Shown here piece by piece: positions 28,609 to 36,827 of a stretch of 64,000 nucleotides of DNA. A program made the position numbers and the translations under genes. Within the stretch, counting starts at the first letter, position 1; each line of letters starts with the position of its first letter. The stretch is from Paraburkholderia sp. NMBU_R16. Lineage in GTDB: Bacteria > Pseudomonadota > Gammaproteobacteria > Burkholderiales > Burkholderiaceae. The stretch lies in contig NZ_JAAAYE010000031.1 in the NCBI RefSeq assembly GCF_013282575.1, forward strand, positions 1 through 64,000, read 5' to 3'. The notes under the pieces were generated by a model. The model did not search any database. It was not told the origin of the DNA and saw only the letters and a program-made list of their open reading frames with translations.

Positions 28609-29790
28609 TCAACTGGAGGCCGCGGCCGCGGCGTCGGCCTGCATGCGCGCTTTCACGCGCTGCCCGAGTTCATAAACGGCCAGCGCATAAAAGAAGCTGC
28701 GGTTGTAGCGCGTGAGCACATAGAAGTTTTGCAGGCCGAGCATGTATTCGGTGGGTTGGCCCGGGGTGGGCAGATCGATGACCAGCACCGGCGTGGCTGC
28801 CTCGACGTTCGTATCGAGGCCCGGTTCGTCGAGCGACATGCCGGCGCGCAGCATCTGCGAGAGCGGCCAGTGCGGCTCGGGCTTGCCATCGGCGGCTGCC
28901 TGGGCGATCCCTATGCTGCCGGCATCGTTCGCGATCTTCCATACGACGGGGCGCCCGGTATTCCAGCCGTTTTCGCTCAGATAGTTGGCGACGCTGCCGA
29001 TCGCATCGGCCGTGCTCGAGCGCAAATCGATGCGATTGTTGCCTTCGTAGTCGACGGCATATTTGGCGATGCTGCTCGGCAGGAACTGCGGAATGCCGAT
29101 GGCGCCTGTGTACGAGCCTCGCACACTGCTCGGATCGAGCTGCGCGTTGCGCGTCCAGACCAGATAGTCTTCGAGGTTCTTGCGAAACGTCATTTCGCGT
29201 TCGGCGCGGTTCGGCGTGTTCGGGTAGTCGAACGCGAGCGTGGTCAGCGCGTCGATGACGCGGAAGTTGCCCATGTACTTCCCATAGATCGTCTCCACCC
29301 CAATGATGCCGACGACGATCTCGGGCGGCACGCCGTACTGCTCATAGGCGCGCTGCAGCGTTGCCTGATTGTCGTGCCAGAACTTGACGCCTGCGTTGAT
29401 GCGAACCGGATCGAGAAAGCGCGATTCGTACGCATGCCAGTTCTTGAGCGCGGGCGTGGGGGACGGCGTGACGAGCTTCACGACGGTGGCCGAGTAGGCC
29501 GCGCTAGCAAAAAGCGCGTGCAGCGCCGCGGCGTCGAAGTCGTAGCGCGCGACCATGTCGTCGATGAATGCGTCTACATCCGCGTTATGCGCATACCGCT
29601 GCGGAACGATCTCTTCTTCGAATGTCTGGCTCTGTGAGGCGGGTTGCGGCTCGGCTTGCGCGACCCCGATCGAACGGTGGGCAGGGCGGGTCTGCGCGAG
29701 CGCCGCGTTGCCATTGGCGACAGCGAAAGCGAAGGTGGCGGCGAGGGCGACAAAACGCTGGGCTGTGCGCGAGGCGAGGATGACGGTCAT
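28609..29790 (-). CDS. mltB: Membrane-bound lytic murein transglycosylase B
   Basis: A 393-residue periplasmic enzyme cleaving peptidoglycan between MurNAc and GlcNAc with 1,6-anhydro product formation. The N-terminal signal is MTVILASRTAQRFVALAATFAF, cleaved after AALA; it has no lipobox, so it may be soluble. The catalytic Glu is in GIIGVETIYGKYMGNFRV, and SYTGAIGIPQFLPSSIAKYAVDYEG is the conserved SLT-3 segment. ATG 29790 is preferred, because upstream in-frame codons lie in the 5' region of the divergent gene and add no signal. It is divergent from the deacetylase gene at 30000. Confidence 0.92.
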   Translation of the reverse strand: MTVILASRTAQRFVALAATFAFAVANGNAALAQTRPAHRSIGVAQAEPQPASQSQTFEEEIVPQRYAHNADVDAFIDDMVARYDFDAAALHALFASAAYSATVVKLVTPSPTPALKNWHAYESRFLDPVRINAGVKFWHDNQATLQRAYEQYGVPPEIVVGIIGVETIYGKYMGNFRVIDALTTLAFDYPNTPNRAEREMTFRKNLEDYLVWTRNAQLDPSSVRGSYTGAIGIPQFLPSSIAKYAVDYEGNNRIDLRSSTADAIGSVANYLSENGWNTGRPVVWKIANDAGSIGIAQAAADGKPEPHWPLSQMLRAGMSLDEPGLDTNVEAATPVLVIDLPTPGQPTEYMLGLQNFYVLTRYNRSFFYALAVYELGQRVKARMQADAAAAASS

Positions 29791-29999
29791 ATTGGATGGG
29801 ATGGGAACGGCGGGCGGTGCGTGAACGTTTCGGGGCTCGGCGCAGTATAGCGAACGGGCGGCCCGCGCGAAACCGTAGCGGGCCCGTAGCGTGCCCGCGT
29901 CGTGTGCGCGCGCAGCGCTCCGGGTCTCGGCGTTGGCGCACATCGGCCTGTGGTAACGTAGCTGCTTGGAGACATGCTTGCGCGGCAGGCGGATACATC

Positions 30000-30923
30000 A
30001 TGACAACCGCTTTCTATTCACATCCTGAATGTCTGCTTCATGAGATGGGGCCCGGGCATCCCGAATGTCCCGAGCGCCTGCAGGCTATCGAAGACCAACT
30101 GATCGCAAGCCGTATCGCTCCCCACGTTCAGCGCGAGACGGCGCCGCGCGCGAATTTCGAGCAGATTGCGCGCGTGCATACGCGCTCGCATATCGAGTAC
30201 ATCGAGAGCCGGTCGCCGGCCGAAGGCTACGCCTGGATCGATCCCGATACCGCGATGAACGCCCATACGTGGGAGGCGGCGCTGCACGCCACGGGAGCCG
30301 CGGTGGCGGCGACCGACGCCGTCATCGAAGGCCGCTACGAGAACGCGTTTTGCGGGGTTAGGCCACCGGGCCATCACGCCGAGCCGGGGCGTGCGATGGG
30401 TTTTTGCTTTTTCAACAATGTCGCGATCGCGGCGCGCCACGCACTCGAGGCGCATGGGCTCGAGCGTGTGGCCATCGTCGACTTCGACGTGCATCACGGC
30501 AATGGCACCGAAGCGGCATTCGCGGGCGACGAGCGCGTGCTCATGTGCAGTTTTTTTCAGCATCCGTTCTATCCGTTCAGCGGTGCCGACACCGTTGCTG
30601 CGAACATGGTCAATCTGCCGATGCCTGCCCGCACGAAGGGCGAGGCGGTGAGAGAAGCCATCGAGCTCGCCTGGGTGCCGCGCCTGACGGCTTTCGAGCC
30701 CGAGATGATCTTCATCTCCGCCGGTTTCGACGCACATCGCGAGGACGATCTCGGCAACATGGGGCTCGTCGAGGACGACTACGTCTGGATAACCGATCGG
30801 ATCCGCAGCATTGCGGCGCGCTATGCACGCGGGCGCATCGTGAGCTGCCTCGAAGGCGGCTACAACCTGTCGGCGCTCGGTCGCAGCGTGGCCGCCCACG
30901 TGCGCGCGCTGGCCGGTATTTGA
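30000..30923 (+). CDS. HDAC-like deacetylase
   Basis: A 307-residue arginase/deacetylase-fold zinc enzyme of the class II HDAC-like group; relatives deacetylate acetylpolyamines, acetoin-related substrates or proteins. Key stretches are [20 protein letters not shown] with the tandem catalytic histidines, DFDVHHGNGTEAAF with Asp and His zinc ligands, and SAGFDAHREDDLG with the third ligand. The start uses MTTAFYSHPECLLHEMGPGHPE. The next gene is an enoyl-CoA hydratase 71 bp downstream, but no shared function can be inferred. Substrate is unknown. Confidence 0.9.
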   Translation: MTTAFYSHPECLLHEMGPGHPECPERLQAIEDQLIASRIAPHVQRETAPRANFEQIARVHTRSHIEYIESRSPAEGYAWIDPDTAMNAHTWEAALHATGAAVAATDAVIEGRYENAFCGVRPPGHHAEPGRAMGFCFFNNVAIAARHALEAHGLERVAIVDFDVHHGNGTEAAFAGDERVLMCSFFQHPFYPFSGADTVAANMVNLPMPARTKGEAVREAIELAWVPRLTAFEPEMIFISAGFDAHREDDLGNMGLVEDDYVWITDRIRSIAARYARGRIVSCLEGGYNLSALGRSVAAHVRALAGI

Positions 30924-30994
30924 CGCATCGAACGGCGCACGGGCGCCCGCGCATCGCCCGCTGTCCGCATGATGAAACCATGGAGGTGACGGTC

Positions 30995-31831
30995 ATGAAC
31001 TCCGATTCATCGTCGACACATCCGGCCGAGGGTTCGGCCGGCACGGAACCGACGGGCGTGCTGCTCATCGAGCATGGGGCGTATGGACTGCCGGGCGTCG
31101 TCCGCTTGACGCTGAATCGTCCCGATGCGTTCAACGCGCTGTCGGAGCAACTGATTGCCGAGCTGCATGCCGCCTTGGTTGCGATCGCGAAAACCAATGC
31201 GCGAGTCGTCGTCCTTGCAGCCGCGGGCCGCGCGTTCTGCGCGGGCCACGATCTGAAGGAAATGCGCGCAGCGCCGTCGCTGGCCCACTATCAGGCGCTG
31301 TTCACCCGTTGCTCGGCGCTGATGCTGACGATTCAGCGCATGCCGCAACCCGTCATCGCACGCGTTCAAGGGATGGCGACGGCCGCGGGCTGTCAGCTCG
31401 TTGCAATGTGCGATCTCGCGGTGGCGGCCGACACGGCGCGCTTTGCCGTTTCCGGCATCAACCTGGGGCTCTTTTGCGCGACACCGTCCGTACCGTTGTC
31501 GCGCAACCTCTCGCGCAAGGCTGCATTCGAGATGCTGATGACGGGCGAATTCATCGATGCGGCCAAGGCGCGCGACGAGGGGCTCATCAACCGGATGGTG
31601 CCGCTCGATGCGCTCGACGCCGAAGTGATTTCGCTCGCGTCCGGGATTTGCGCGAAGCCCGCAGCCGCGGTGAGCGCGGGCAAAGCGCTTTTTTACCGGC
31701 AGCTCGAAACCGGCATCGAAGCCGCCTATCAGCTTGCGGGGCAGACGATGGCCTGTAACGCGATGGAAGACGCGACGCTCGAGGGGATGCAGGCGTTCGT
31801 GGAAAAACGCAAACCGAACTGGAGCGCGTAA
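30995..31831 (+). CDS. Enoyl-CoA hydratase/isomerase family protein (ECHDC3-like)
   Basis: A 278-residue crotonase-fold protein. VRLTLNRPDAFNALSEQL is the N-terminal signature, RAFCAGHDLKEMR supplies one oxyanion-hole residue, and GMATAAGCQLVAMCDLAVA is the second conserved loop. The catalytic Glu positions of classic hydratases read A and C in this loop, as in ECHDC3-like proteins, so hydratase activity is not assured. ATG 30995 has GGAGGTGA 6 bp upstream; an ATG at 30980 lacks that spacing. The gene is in the same direction as the deacetylase. Confidence 0.85.
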   Translation: MNSDSSSTHPAEGSAGTEPTGVLLIEHGAYGLPGVVRLTLNRPDAFNALSEQLIAELHAALVAIAKTNARVVVLAAAGRAFCAGHDLKEMRAAPSLAHYQALFTRCSALMLTIQRMPQPVIARVQGMATAAGCQLVAMCDLAVAADTARFAVSGINLGLFCATPSVPLSRNLSRKAAFEMLMTGEFIDAAKARDEGLINRMVPLDALDAEVISLASGICAKPAAAVSAGKALFYRQLETGIEAAYQLAGQTMACNAMEDATLEGMQAFVEKRKPNWSA

Positions 31832-31876
31832 GCGAACGGGTATCGCGATCGGGCTTCGGCACGATGCGCCGGGCGA

Positions 31877-32791
31877 TTACCCGGAGTGCGCCGCGATCCA
31901 CTCGATCAATGCATCGATCACGCGCGCGCGATCGAGATCGTTCATGGTCTCGTGATAGCTGCCTTCGTAGATGGTCAACGTGCAATCGGCCGAGCCCACC
32001 TCGCGCGCGAACTCCCGGCTTCCTTCCGGTTCGGTCAGCTTGTCGTCGCTGCCATGAAAGACGAGTACAGGAAGGTCGAGCGCTGCACGGACGCGTTCGA
32101 TACGCTTCATGGCAACGAGGATTTCGGCACCGGTACGCGCGGGTATCGGCCCGTGGTGCACGAGGGGATCGTTGCGATTCGCCTCGACGACGGCCGAATC
32201 GCGCGCGAGTAACGCGGGGTCGATTTTCATCGCCGGGTAACGCGGCCAGACCCGGCTCACGAGTTGGCTTGCCGCGATCATCCAGCGCGGCACATCGCGG
32301 CCGGGAGCAAGTGCGGGGCTCGACAGAATCAGTCCGGCCGGCCGTTGCCCGTGTGCCGCGCCATGCGCGAGTCGCTCGGCTGCGTAAAGCGCCGCAATCG
32401 TCCCGCCCATACTGTGTCCCATCAGAAAGAACGGCGTGCGCGAGCGGGTCGCCGCCCCGAGCAACGCTTCGAAGTCGCGCAAATACTCGTCGATGGATCC
32501 GGCCCATACGCGCGGACCCGGCGAACGGCCATGTCCGCGCAAATCGACGGCAACGAGCTCGATCCCTGCTTCGCCAAGTCGCGCGGCAAGCGGCGTGTAG
32601 CGCCCTGCGTGCTCAGCCAGCCCGTGCGCGAGTGCCACCGTTGCCTTGGGCGGGAAAGCAGCCTGCCCGGCGCACCAACGGTACAGCGCAAGCTCGACCC
32701 CGTCGGCGGTACGGACAGTCGAACGCGTAGCGCCCGCATATGAGCCGGCCGAGTCGGGCGAGAGATCGGACGGTGCGTCGAAAGTGGCCAT
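31877..32791 (-). CDS. Alpha/beta hydrolase, monoacylglycerol lipase-like
   Basis: A 304-residue serine hydrolase. ALAHGLAEHAGRY is the oxyanion strand, VDLRGHGRSPGPR a common loop, FLMGHSMGGTIAALYA carries the nucleophile (GHSMG), and VFHGSDDKLTEPEGS and YEGSYHETMND supply Asp and His. This arrangement is that of the PldB/monoacylglycerol lipase group (Hydrolase_4). No signal peptide or membrane helix is seen. It is convergent with the enoyl-CoA hydratase and divergent from metN. Confidence 0.88.
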   Translation of the reverse strand: MATFDAPSDLSPDSAGSYAGATRSTVRTADGVELALYRWCAGQAAFPPKATVALAHGLAEHAGRYTPLAARLGEAGIELVAVDLRGHGRSPGPRVWAGSIDEYLRDFEALLGAATRSRTPFFLMGHSMGGTIAALYAAERLAHGAAHGQRPAGLILSSPALAPGRDVPRWMIAASQLVSRVWPRYPAMKIDPALLARDSAVVEANRNDPLVHHGPIPARTGAEILVAMKRIERVRAALDLPVLVFHGSDDKLTEPEGSREFAREVGSADCTLTIYEGSYHETMNDLDRARVIDALIEWIAAHSG

Positions 32792-33029
32792 GATGGGTTT
32801 GCCCGCTGACGGAATGCGAGCGCCATGTTAATCCTCGCGCGCCAAGACCGGGCCCCCGAAACGGGACAGAAGGCTCTAATTCCTTTCGGTTATTAGATCT
32901 TGAGAATTAATTATGAAAGCTTATTTGTGCGGCGCGATAAAATAGCGGGTCGGGATGTCCCGCCAACCATGGCTGGGCGCTGGTCGCCTCGGCAAAACGC
33001 CGCGCGACGCGCTCCGTCGTCTTCTTTTC

Positions 33030-34061
33030 ATGATCGAACTACGCAACGTTTCACAGCGCTTTGCCGGCCCGGGCGGCTCGGTGGAGGCGCTCAAAGGGAT
33101 CGACTTGACGATTCCGCCGGGCGAGATTTTCGGCATCATCGGCCGAAGCGGCGCTGGCAAGAGTACTCTCGTGCGCACCATCAATCTGCTCGCACGGCCA
33201 AGCGAAGGGGAAGTCCTCGTGGCGGGCCGCGCGTTGACGGGCCTGCCCCCCGCGCAGTTGCGCGAGGCGCGCCGCGAGATTGGCATGATCTTCCAGCATT
33301 TCAATCTGCTCAGTTCGCGGACGGTATATGAAAACGTCGCGCTGCCGCTCGAACTCGCGGGCATGAAGCGTCACGCCATCGACGCCGTCGTCTCTCCGCT
33401 GCTCGAACTGGTCGGTCTCGCCGCGCAACGGCAACGCTATCCGGCACAGATCAGCGGCGGGCAAAAGCAACGGGTCGGCATTGCGCGCGCCCTCGCGAGC
33501 AAGCCAAAGGTGCTGCTTTCCGACGAGGCCACGTCGGCGCTCGATCCCGAGACCACGCGCTCGATCCTTCAGTTGCTCAAACGCATCAACCGCGAACTCC
33601 GGTTGACGGTCGTGTTGATCACCCATCAGATGGAAGTCATCAAAGAGGTGTGCGATCGCGTCGCGGTGCTCGATGCGGGGCGCATCGTCGAAGCGGGGGC
33701 GGTCGTCGATGTCTTCCTGCAGCCGCGGCACGACGTCACACGCGCGCTGCTCGGCGACGTCATCGCGCATGAGTTGCCGGCCGCCGTGAAAGCGCGTGTG
33801 GCCAAGCACTTGGAAACGGGCGCCGGCCAACTGCTGCGGCTCGCATTTGCGGGAGGCAGCGTCGACAAGCCTGTCCTGTCCGAGGCTATTCGACGCTATG
33901 CGCTCGACGTCAACATTCTGCACGGTCAGATCGACGAGATTCAGGGGCGGGCGTTCGGCTCGCTGGCTGTGCTGGCCGACGGCGAACCGGACCAGCTCGG
34001 CGATGCGCTCGCTTATCTGCGCGCGCAAGGAGTCGTGGTGGAGGCGCTCGCGCATGTTTGA
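33030..34061 (+). CDS. metN: D-methionine ABC transporter ATP-binding protein
   Basis: A 343-residue ATPase of the methionine uptake ABC transporter. Walker A is [11 protein letters not shown], the signature is [14 protein letters not shown], and Walker B is [14 protein letters not shown]. Residues about 270-340 form the ACT-like NIL domain ([15 protein letters not shown]), which binds methionine and causes trans-inhibition in MetNI. ATG 33030 gives [11 protein letters not shown]; the earlier in-frame ATG at 32955 adds 25 unsupported residues. It overlaps metI by 8 bp, and the substrate-binding metQ expected next is absent. Confidence 0.95.
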   Translation: MIELRNVSQRFAGPGGSVEALKGIDLTIPPGEIFGIIGRSGAGKSTLVRTINLLARPSEGEVLVAGRALTGLPPAQLREARREIGMIFQHFNLLSSRTVYENVALPLELAGMKRHAIDAVVSPLLELVGLAAQRQRYPAQISGGQKQRVGIARALASKPKVLLSDEATSALDPETTRSILQLLKRINRELRLTVVLITHQMEVIKEVCDRVAVLDAGRIVEAGAVVDVFLQPRHDVTRALLGDVIAHELPAAVKARVAKHLETGAGQLLRLAFAGGSVDKPVLSEAIRRYALDVNILHGQIDEIQGRAFGSLAVLADGEPDQLGDALAYLRAQGVVVEALAHV

Positions 34062-34707
34062 TGAAATGCTACCGATGTTTCTTGCGTCGTTTTGGGAGAC
34101 GCTGGTGATGGTCGGCATCTCGGGCGTGCTCGGCGCGCTGGTCGGGCTGCCGCTGGGCGTACTGCTCTTTCTGACGGAGTCGGGCAGCGTGCTCGAAAAC
34201 GCCGCGGCCAATCGCGCGATGGGGCTCACGGTCAATGCGGTGCGCTCGACACCGTTCATCATCCTGCTCGTGGCGGTCATTCCGTTGACGCGGTTAGTCG
34301 TCGGTACCTCGATCGGCACGGCGGCCGCGGTGGTCCCGCTCACCATTGCGGCGGCGCCCTTCATCGCGCGCCTCGTCGAAACCGCGCTGCGCGAGGTCGA
34401 CCGCGGCCTGATCGAGACGGCCGAGGCCCTCGGCGCGACGACGCACCAGATCGTGTTCAAGGTGCTGCTGCCCGAGGCCCTGCCCGGCATCGTGGCCGGG
34501 CTGACAATCACCTTCGTTTCGCTAGTCGGTTACTCGGCGATGGCTGGCGCGATCGGCGGCGGAGGCCTCGGCGATCTGGGCATTCGCTATGGCTACCAGC
34601 GATTCCTGCCCGAGGTCATGCTGGCCGTCGTGGCGGTTCTCGTCGTGTTCGTTCAGCTCGTGCAGTCATTCGGCGACTGGCTCGTGCGGCGTTTGAGCCA
34701 TCGCTGA
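34054..34707 (+). CDS. metI: D-methionine ABC transporter permease
   Basis: A 217-residue inner membrane permease with five predicted helices. [19 protein letters not shown] starts the first, and the EAA loop for docking MetN is [40 protein letters not shown] is conserved in MetI. The start lies inside the last codons of metN (ATG 34054, metN stop at 34061), so the two are coupled. Normally metQ for the binding protein follows, but here a 216-bp gap leads to etfB. Confidence 0.95.
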   Translation: MFDEMLPMFLASFWETLVMVGISGVLGALVGLPLGVLLFLTESGSVLENAAANRAMGLTVNAVRSTPFIILLVAVIPLTRLVVGTSIGTAAAVVPLTIAAAPFIARLVETALREVDRGLIETAEALGATTHQIVFKVLLPEALPGIVAGLTITFVSLVGYSAMAGAIGGGGLGDLGIRYGYQRFLPEVMLAVVAVLVVFVQLVQSFGDWLVRRLSHR

Positions 34708-34877
34708 GAACATCGGTGCGGTTAGAGGCGTTGATCGAGAATCCGGGCTTGGCGAGTCGGCCCGGCCTCATTAAAATAAAACGATCGTTCGTTATTTAGG
34801 CGCGCCGTCGAGCGGAAGCCCGCTCGACATCCGGCGCCCGGCGCGGTGGCTCCTCGGGGCTGCCGTTTGGCTGTCGT

Positions 34878-34883
34878 TATAAT
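34878..34883 (+). promoter_or_regulatory. Consensus -10 box upstream of etfB
   Basis: TATAAT (34878-34883) within CGTTATAATGG lies 41 bp before the etfB ATG. No good -35 is seen 17 bp upstream, so activity may need an activator or an extended -10. TTGGAG at 34911-34916 is the likely ribosome site. Confidence 0.45.
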
Positions 34884-34923
34884 GGCCGCTGGGTTGACGT
34901 ATTCGTAACTTTGGAGCGTGTGC

Positions 34924-35673
34924 ATGAAAATTCTGGTGCCGGTCAAGCGCGTGGTCGATTTCAACGTGAAGGTTCGCGTGAAGTCGGATGGCACGGGCGT
35001 CGATATTGCGAACGTGAAGATGTCGATGAACCCGTTCGACGAAATCGCGGTGGAAGAGGCGGTGCGGCTGAAGGAAGCGGGCGTGGCGACCGAAATCGTG
35101 GCGGTGTCGTGCGGGGTGGCGCAGGCGCAAGAGACGCTGCGCACGGCGCTGGCGATCGGTGCCGATCGCGCGATCCTGATCGAATCGAACGAGGATTTGC
35201 AGCCGTTGGCGGTGGCGAAGCTGCTCAAGGCGTTGGTGGACAAGGAGCAGCCGCAGCTCGTGATTCTGGGCAAGCAGGCGATCGACGACGATTCGAACCA
35301 GACGGGCCAGATGTTGGCGGCGCTGGCGAACCTGCCGCAGGCGACGTTTGCTTCGAAGCTGACGATCGCCGACGGCCGTGCGACGGTGGCGCGCGAAGTG
35401 GACGGCGGGGCGGAGACGCTGACGCTGACGTTGCCGGCGGTGGTGACGACGGATCTGCGCCTGAACGAGCCGCGCTATGTGACGCTGCCCAACATCATGA
35501 AGGCGAAGAAAAAGCCGCTGGAAACGCTGAAGCCCGAAGACCTTGGCGTGGACGTCACGCCGCGCTTGAAGACGCTGAAGGTGGCCGAGCCGCCCAAGCG
35601 CAGCGCCGGTGTGAAGGTGCCGGATGTGAAGACGCTGGTCGAGAAGTTGAAGACTGAAGCCAAGGTGCTGTAA
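34924..35673 (+). CDS. etfB: Electron transfer flavoprotein beta subunit
   Basis: A 249-residue subunit that binds AMP and pairs with EtfA to carry electrons from acyl-CoA dehydrogenases to ETF-ubiquinone oxidoreductase. [20 protein letters not shown] is the N-terminus. [18 protein letters not shown] and [20 protein letters not shown] (with the AMP loop) follow, and [13 protein letters not shown] is a late conserved segment. ATG 34924 is the preferred start, with TTGGAG at 34911-34916. The upstream GTG (34918) would add only two residues. It heads etfBA followed by an acyl-CoA dehydrogenase. Confidence 0.96.
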   Translation: MKILVPVKRVVDFNVKVRVKSDGTGVDIANVKMSMNPFDEIAVEEAVRLKEAGVATEIVAVSCGVAQAQETLRTALAIGADRAILIESNEDLQPLAVAKLLKALVDKEQPQLVILGKQAIDDDSNQTGQMLAALANLPQATFASKLTIADGRATVAREVDGGAETLTLTLPAVVTTDLRLNEPRYVTLPNIMKAKKKPLETLKPEDLGVDVTPRLKTLKVAEPPKRSAGVKVPDVKTLVEKLKTEAKVL

Positions 35674-35688
35674 GGGGAGCGCGAAGAA

Positions 35689-36636
35689 ATGACGATTCTG
35701 GTGATTGCCGAACATGACAACGCGACCGTCAAGGGCGCGACGCTGAACACCGTTGCTGCCGCGCGCGAGGTTGCCAAACTCGTCGGCGGCGATATTCACG
35801 TGCTGATTGCCGGTCACAACGCGCAGGGCGCGGCCGATGCGGCGGCGAAGATCGAGGGTGTCTCGAAGGTGCTGCTCGCCGACGCACCGCAACTGGCTGC
35901 AGGTTTGGCGGAGAACGTCGAAGCGACGGTGCTCGAGATCGCGAAGGACTACTCGCATATCGTGGCGCCGGCCACGGCCTACGGCAAGAACATCGCGCCG
36001 CGCGTGGCCGCGAAGCTGGACGTGGCGCAGATCAGCGAGATCACCGCGGTGGTGTCGCCCGATACGTTCGAGCGGCCGATCTATGCGGGCAATGCGATTG
36101 CGACGGTGCAATCGGGCGATCCGATCAAGGTGCTGACGGTGCGTGCGACGGGCTTCGATGCCGTGGCAGCCGTTGGCGGCAGCGCCGCAATCGAGAAAAT
36201 CGAAGCGGTGGCCGACCGAGGGATCTCGCAGTTCGTGAACCGCGAAGTGACGAAGCTGGACCGTCCCGAGCTGACGAGCGCGCAGATCGTGGTGTCGGGC
36301 GGTCGGGGTCTGGGCAGCGGCGAGAATTATCAGAGCGTGCTCGTGCCGCTGGCCGACAAGCTCGGAGCGGCGCTGGGCGCGTCGCGCGCTGCGGTGGATG
36401 CGGGCTACGTACCCAACGATTACCAGGTGGGGCAGACGGGCAAGATCGTCGCGCCGCAGCTGTACGTTGCAGTCGGTATCTCGGGCGCGATTCAGCACTT
36501 GGCGGGCATGAAGGATTCGAAGGTGATCGTCGCGATCAACAAGGATCCGGAAGCGCCGATTTTCAGCGTGGCCGATTATGGGCTCGTCGGCGATCTGTTC
36601 GCGCTCGTGCCGGAGCTGGTCGGGGAGCTCGGCTGA
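35689..36636 (+). CDS. etfA: Electron transfer flavoprotein alpha subunit
   Basis: A 315-residue FAD-binding subunit of ETF. TILVIAEHDNATVKGATLNT begins the protein. The C-terminal FAD domain has VVSGGRGLGSGENY, GYVPNDYQVGQTGKIVAPQLY and GISGAIQHLAGMKDSKVIVA, with ADYGLVGDLFALVPELV at the end. It is 15 bp after etfB with a GGGGAGCG ribosome site, and is followed by a strong terminator. Confidence 0.96.
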   Translation: MTILVIAEHDNATVKGATLNTVAAAREVAKLVGGDIHVLIAGHNAQGAADAAAKIEGVSKVLLADAPQLAAGLAENVEATVLEIAKDYSHIVAPATAYGKNIAPRVAAKLDVAQISEITAVVSPDTFERPIYAGNAIATVQSGDPIKVLTVRATGFDAVAAVGGSAAIEKIEAVADRGISQFVNREVTKLDRPELTSAQIVVSGGRGLGSGENYQSVLVPLADKLGAALGASRAAVDAGYVPNDYQVGQTGKIVAPQLYVAVGISGAIQHLAGMKDSKVIVAINKDPEAPIFSVADYGLVGDLFALVPELVGELG

Positions 36637-36685
36637 ACGAACGACGAAGCGCCGTTCGACGAGGCGCCTGACGGCAACACGGGAA

Positions 36686-36711
36686 GGGGCGCGGCGCGCC
36701 CCTTTTTTTTT
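36686..36711 (+). terminator. Rho-independent terminator after etfA
   Basis: GGGGCGC / GCGCCCC with loop GGC is followed by nine T (36703-36711), 49 bp past the etfA stop. It separates etfBA from the repeats and the acyl-CoA dehydrogenase gene. Confidence 0.92.
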
Positions 36712-36713
36712 AC

Positions 36714-36807
36714 GGCCCCAGTTAGCGCTTCAGCGCTTACTGGGGCCCAATGCAGAGCAAGGCCCCAGTTAGCGCTTCAGCACTTACCGAGGCCCAATGC
36801 AGAGCAA
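36714..36807. repeat. Two tandem 47-bp repeats with internal hairpin
   Basis: Units 36714-36760 and 36761-36807 are direct neighbours and differ at only three positions. The first can fold as GGCCCCAGTTAGCGC against GCGCTTACTGGGGCC around TTCA, 14 of 15 pairs. The second has lost several pairs, as if copy 1 is the intact form. Each unit ends CCCAATGCAGAGCAA. They sit just before the acyl-CoA dehydrogenase ribosome site, where a folded leader could influence expression. Confidence 0.85.
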
Positions 36808-36827
36808 CGACTCAGGAGGAGGACACA

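Noticed and set aside
30404..30994. N-terminal extension of the enoyl-CoA hydratase frame back to 30404
   Set aside because: It overlaps the HDAC-like gene in another frame, and the extra residues are Arg/His-rich with no homology. The GGAGGTGA before 30995 decides the start.
32822..33029. SAM-type riboswitch before metN
   Set aside because: I found no conserved SAM riboswitch core or paired helices by eye. Only AT-rich promoter-like sequence is present.
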